The notes under the pieces were generated by a model that ran no database searches, had not been told where the DNA came from, and saw nothing but the letters and a program-made list of their open reading frames with translations. Below are positions 60,412 to 64,000 of a stretch of 64,000 bases of DNA, in pieces. Position 1 is the first letter of the stretch. Every line of letters begins with the position of its first letter. The stretch comes from Petralouisia muris (GTDB taxonomy: Bacteria; Bacillota; Clostridia; Lachnospirales; Lachnospiraceae). The translations under genes and the position numbers were made by a program. The stretch lies in assembly GCF_004793545.1 (NCBI RefSeq), contig NZ_SRYA01000019.1, positions 1 through 64,000 of the forward strand. Reading direction: 5' to 3'.

Positions 60412-61422
60412 ATGAGCGAAGAAAATAAATACATTTTGGAAGTAAAAGATCTCCATACCAGTTTTTTTACGGAAAATGGAGAGGTTCAGGCAGTAAATGG
60501 AATTTCCTTTACATTGGAACCAGGGAAAACTCTGGGAATTGTGGGGGAATCCGGTTCCGGTAAGTCGGTAACGGCATATTCCATTATGCAGATTTTGGCA
60601 GAAACCGGCAAAATCACCGCGGGAGAAGTGAAGTTCCATGGGGAAGATATTACAAAATGGAACAGCAGGCAGATGCAGAAGTTCAGGGGAGAGAAATGTT
60701 CGATTATTTTCCAGGACCCTATGACCAGCCTGAATCCGGTGTTTACCGTTGGAAGCCAATTGACGGAGGCGATATTGCTCCATACAGATAAAGATAAGAA
60801 GCAGGCCAGAGAACGGGCTGTGGAGATGTTGACCTTGGTTGGAGTCAACGAGCCGGAGAGCCGATTGAAGCAGTACCCCCATGAGCTGTCCGGCGGTATG
60901 CGCCAGCGTGTCATGATAGCCATGGCATTGGTATGTGAGCCGGATATTCTGATTGCAGACGAGCCTACTACGGCGTTGGACGTAACCATACAGGCACAGA
61001 TTCTGGAACTGATGCAGGATTTACAGAAGAAGCTTGGAATGGCAATTATTATGGTAACTCATGATTTGGGAGTTATTGCCAGCATGTGCGATGAGATTCT
61101 CGTTATGTACGGCGGGCGGGTCTGTGAACGGGGAACGGCAGATGATATTTTCTATCAGCCGGCCCATGAATATACCAAAGGTCTGCTTCGCTCCATACCG
61201 AAAACAGACAATATGAATGAAAAGCTGGTTCCCATCGGCGGAACGCCCATCAATCTTCTGCAGATGCCCGAAGGATGCGCATTCTGCCCCAGATGCGATG
61301 CGGCTATGAAGATCTGCCTGAAGGAAAAACCAGAAGAACTGCGTGTCAGTGACACACATCTGGCAAGCTGCTGGATGAACATTAAGGAGCTGTATGAAGC
61401 ACAGGAAGGAGAACGGTCATGA
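60412..61422 (+). CDS. oppD: Oligopeptide ABC transporter ATPase OppD
   Basis: A 336-residue ABC ATPase: Walker A GIVGESGSGKSVTAYSI, Q-loop FQDPMTSLNPVF, signature YPHELSGGMRQRVMIAMAL, Walker B PDILIADEPTTALDVTIQAQ, H-loop VTHDLG. The C-terminal extension with CAFCPRCDAAMKIC is the cysteine-rich oligopeptide-transporter domain that can bind a Fe-S cluster in Opp/Dpp ATPases. The last four bases overlap the start of oppF. Confidence 0.94.
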   Translation: MSEENKYILEVKDLHTSFFTENGEVQAVNGISFTLEPGKTLGIVGESGSGKSVTAYSIMQILAETGKITAGEVKFHGEDITKWNSRQMQKFRGEKCSIIFQDPMTSLNPVFTVGSQLTEAILLHTDKDKKQARERAVEMLTLVGVNEPESRLKQYPHELSGGMRQRVMIAMALVCEPDILIADEPTTALDVTIQAQILELMQDLQKKLGMAIIMVTHDLGVIASMCDEILVMYGGRVCERGTADDIFYQPAHEYTKGLLRSIPKTDNMNEKLVPIGGTPINLLQMPEGCAFCPRCDAAMKICLKEKPEELRVSDTHLASCWMNIKELYEAQEGERS

Positions 61423-62462
61423 GTGAAAACGAAAAGTATCTGTTAAAGGTAGATCACTTAAAGCAGTACTTTCCCGTGCGTCAGGGATTTAAGACAATTC
61501 CGCTGAAGGCGGTGGATGATATATCCTTTACAGTAAAGCCTGGTGAGACACTGGGCCTTGTGGGGGAATCCGGATGTGGGAAAACAACAGTAGGAAGAAC
61601 CTTGCTTCGGCTGTATCAGCCCACGGCAGGGCGCATTGAGTTCGACGGTGAAGTGCTCTTTGACAGCGGGGAACAATATGATGAGAAAGGAAAAGTCATT
61701 TTAGGCGCAGACGGTAAGCCTGTCCTTGGAACTAAAGTTGATGTTAATATGCTGCCTTACCGGAAGCAGATGCAGATGGTGTTCCAGGATCCTTATTCAT
61801 CCCTGAATCCCCGTATGACTGTGGAGGACATTATCGGAGAGCCTCTGGATGTGCATAACCTTTATGCCAACCGGGGGGAACGCAGAGAGAAAATCCTGGA
61901 GCTGATGGAACTGGTAGGATTGAATGCGGAACATGCCATGCGGTACGCCCATGAGTTTTCCGGCGGTCAGAGGCAGCGTATCGGAATCGCCCGTGCGCTG
62001 GCGGTAAATCCGAAATTTATTGTGTGTGACGAGCCTGTTTCTGCATTGGATGTATCCATTCAGGCGCAGGTGGTCAATATGTTTGAAGAATTACAGGAAA
62101 AATTGGGCGTTGCATATTTGTTTATTGCCCATGATCTTTTGATTGTACATCATATTTCAGACCGTATTGCGGTTATGTATCTTGGTAAAATGATGGAGTT
62201 GGCGGATGCAGATGAATTAAATGCCAATCCCATTCATCCCTATACATTGAGTCTGTTGTCGGCGGTTCCGATTCCGGATCCTGAAACAGCAAGAAAGAGC
62301 AAACGTATTATTTTGGAGGGAGATGTACCAAGCCCCCTGAAAATGCCTACCGGATGTCCATTCCGGACCAGATGCCGGTATGCGACCGACCAGTGTGCAC
62401 AAGAGATGCCTCAATTGACAGACAGGGGCAACGGACATATGGTTGCATGCTGGAATAAATAA
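61419..62462 (+). CDS. oppF: Oligopeptide ABC transporter ATPase OppF
   Basis: A 347-residue ABC ATPase, second of the pair: Walker A GLVGESGCGKTTVGRTLLRL, signature YAHEFSGGQRQRIGIARALA, Walker B PKFIVCDEPVSALDVSIQAQ, H-loop IAHDLL, and the C-terminal CPFRTRCRYATDQCAQE. An insertion of about 25 residues after EFDGEVLFDSGEQYDEKG is common in clostridial OppF. It overlaps oppD by four bases, showing translational coupling. Confidence 0.94.
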   Translation: MSENEKYLLKVDHLKQYFPVRQGFKTIPLKAVDDISFTVKPGETLGLVGESGCGKTTVGRTLLRLYQPTAGRIEFDGEVLFDSGEQYDEKGKVILGADGKPVLGTKVDVNMLPYRKQMQMVFQDPYSSLNPRMTVEDIIGEPLDVHNLYANRGERREKILELMELVGLNAEHAMRYAHEFSGGQRQRIGIARALAVNPKFIVCDEPVSALDVSIQAQVVNMFEELQEKLGVAYLFIAHDLLIVHHISDRIAVMYLGKMMELADADELNANPIHPYTLSLLSAVPIPDPETARKSKRIILEGDVPSPLKMPTGCPFRTRCRYATDQCAQEMPQLTDRGNGHMVACWNK

Positions 62463-62527
62463 GGTTTTTTCCAGAGTTTTTCTTTGGTTAAAGCATAGAT
62501 TTAATATTATAATTAGGAGGAAATACT

Positions 62528-64000
62528 ATGAAAAAGAAACTGGTATCCGTATTACTGGTTGCATGTATGGCATTGAGTCTGACTGCCTGCGGCAAAAATG
62601 ATTCAGCGAATAAAAATGATGATTCAGCTAGTAATACACAGACAGAAGACTCAAACAATGCAGACGCCAATGCAGATGCAGAAGAGGGCGCAGATGCAGA
62701 AGGTTCCACAACTAATTCAGATACAAATGTACTGAATATTAACCTGGCTTCTGAACCGGACTACCTTGACCCGGCATTGAACAGCTCTGTAGACGGAGGC
62801 TGTCTTGCAGTAAATAGTTTTGCAGGATTGTATACTTATGACAAGGACGGAAACCTGATTCCGGATTTGGCAACGGATATGCCTGAAGTATCCGAAGATG
62901 GTAAAGTTTATACTGTTAAGATGATTGAATCCAAATGGAGTAACGGAGACGACCTGAAGGCATCCGATATTATCTATAGCTGGAATCGTGCTATTGCAGA
63001 AGAAACGGCAGCAGATTATGCATATCTGTTTGACATTATTGCAAAGAAAGATGACGGCACTCTTTCTGTGGAAGCTACAGATGATTATACATTGGTAATT
63101 ACTCTGACAAATCCTTGTCCTTATTTCAATGACTTAATGGCGTTCCCGACTTTCTTCCCGGTACATCAGGCTTCTGTAGAAGCAGCAGATCCGGACGGAA
63201 CAGTTCCTGGAAAATGGGCGCAGGAAGCAGGATTTGTATGTAACGGCGCATACACTCTGGAATCCTGGAATCACAATGAGAGCATGGTTTACAAGAAGAA
63301 TGCCAATTATCACAATGTTGACAGTGTAACCATGGAAGAGCTTCATTTCATGTTAAGCGCTGACGATACTGCAATCTATGCAGCATACAACAGCGGCGAT
63401 GTAGATTACATTGACACTGTGCCAAACGATGAGATTTCCTCTTTGAATGGCGTGAATCCGGAATTCGGCATCCTGGATAACCTGGGAACTTATTACATTG
63501 GTTTCAATGTAAATGACCCGATTTTTGATGGAAAAACCGTAGAAGAAGCTGCAAAAATGCGTCAGGCTATGAACCTTCTGATTGACCGTCAGTTCATCGT
63601 TGACAATATCGGACAGTCCGGACAGGTAGTTGCTGATTCTTTCGTTCCTCTTGGAATGGCAGATGGTAACGGCGGCGAATTCAAACAGGCAGATACCAGC
63701 TACTATGATGCAACCACTACAGGTGCGGCTATGGTAGAAGATGCTAAGAAACTGATGGAAGAAGCAGGATACAGCTTCACAGACAACGGCGACGGCACTT
63801 ATAAAATTGATCCGGCAATCAACATGACATACCTGACCAATGACGGTACCGGCCATGTTGCAATTGCACAGGCAGTACAGCAGGATTTAGGCGTTCTTGG
63901 AATTACCATGGAAATCCAGACTCAGGACTGGAACGTATTCCTTGAGAACAGAAAGAACGGAAGCTTTACCATCGCCCGTGAAGGATGGTTGGCTGACTAC
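62528..64000 (+). CDS. oppA: Oligopeptide-binding lipoprotein OppA, N-terminal part (runs off window)
   Basis: The gene starts at 62528 after TTAGGAGGAAATACT and continues past the window end (491 codons visible). The signal peptide MKKKLVSVLLVACMALSLTA is followed by the lipobox LTAC with Cys21, then a 45-residue Asn/Asp/Ser-rich linker. The SBP_bac_5 domain begins at LNINLASEPDYLDPALNSSV and contains WSNGDDLKASDIIYSWNRAI. It would be anchored outside the membrane and deliver peptides to OppBCDF. The 65-base gap after oppF and strong ribosome site suit high expression. Confidence 0.95.
   Translation, partial: MKKKLVSVLLVACMALSLTACGKNDSANKNDDSASNTQTEDSNNADANADAEEGADAEGSTTNSDTNVLNINLASEPDYLDPALNSSVDGGCLAVNSFAGLYTYDKDGNLIPDLATDMPEVSEDGKVYTVKMIESKWSNGDDLKASDIIYSWNRAIAEETAADYAYLFDIIAKKDDGTLSVEATDDYTLVITLTNPCPYFNDLMAFPTFFPVHQASVEAADPDGTVPGKWAQEAGFVCNGAYTLESWNHNESMVYKKNANYHNVDSVTMEELHFMLSADDTAIYAAYNSGDVDYIDTVPNDEISSLNGVNPEFGILDNLGTYYIGFNVNDPIFDGKTVEEAAKMRQAMNLLIDRQFIVDNIGQSGQVVADSFVPLGMADGNGGEFKQADTSYYDATTTGAAMVEDAKKLMEEAGYSFTDNGDGTYKIDPAINMTYLTNDGTGHVAIAQAVQQDLGVLGITMEIQTQDWNVFLENRKNGSFTIAREGWLADY

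Noticed and set aside
1-64000. CRISPR array, tRNA or rRNA genes
   Set aside because: No regularly spaced direct repeats of CRISPR type and no tRNA or rRNA signature sequences were noticed anywhere in the window.

Overview
The window looks like the chromosome of an anaerobic, spore-forming gut Firmicute of the Lachnospiraceae/Clostridia type. The evidence is Spo0A, a clostridial protein repertoire (DUF5688, DUF6320, CD3324, cysteine-rich KTR proteins, TnpV/TnpW transposon proteins), AGGAGG-type ribosome binding sites and moderate GC. A genus cannot be fixed from the sequence alone.

Positions 1 to about 36,720 are a mosaic accessory region. It opens with the 3' ends of two group II introns, one apparently inside the other's reverse-transcriptase gene. 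Next comes an array of small regulator-plus-resistance modules (about 1.2-13.2 kb): a leader-peptide attenuator, a Vat-like acetyltransferase with an Ntn-hydrolase, three PadR regulators with visible operators, two AraC regulators, two MATE pumps (one broken), an ATC-hydrolase-like protein, and repeated tiny KTR zinc-ribbon genes whose shared tail/terminator recurs at module borders. A decayed Tn4451-like mobilization block follows (13.5-18.6 kb: frameshifted serine recombinase, TnpW, ParB, deleted relaxase, MobC, candidate oriT). A second mobile remnant (19.7-26.6 kb) holds TnpV, a Schlafen/AlbA ATPase, an RNPP-like regulator with an MFS pump, a relaxase tail, IS21 and IS110. From 26.6 to 36.7 kb lie a CPBP protease, small membrane and regulatory genes, and a graveyard of TnpV, sigma-like, Rpn, DDE-type IS, IS630, McrB and IS1380 pieces.

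From about 36.76 kb the sequence behaves as conserved backbone. It carries a cache/HAMP-type diguanylate cyclase, a GHKL kinase/LytTR regulator pair, aspartate kinase, a GH31 alpha-glucosidase, a hybrid histidine kinase, a compact trio (condensation-like acyltransferase, DUF6320 zinc-ribbon membrane protein, HSL-type esterase), a ZIP transporter and a phosphofructokinase. A TetR island with degraded flavin genes follows, then spo0A with 0A boxes, glgA, DUF5688 and a complete oppBCDF operon followed by oppA, which runs off the right edge.

The most interesting signals are: the dual leader-peptide attenuator at 1.7-2.0 kb; a ~73-bp palindromic element inserted in two neighbouring genes and read in two different frames; a family of paired hairpin repeats with compensatory changes just upstream of start codons; the recurrent KTR tail module at cargo boundaries; and the uncharacterised acyltransferase/DUF6320/esterase operon.
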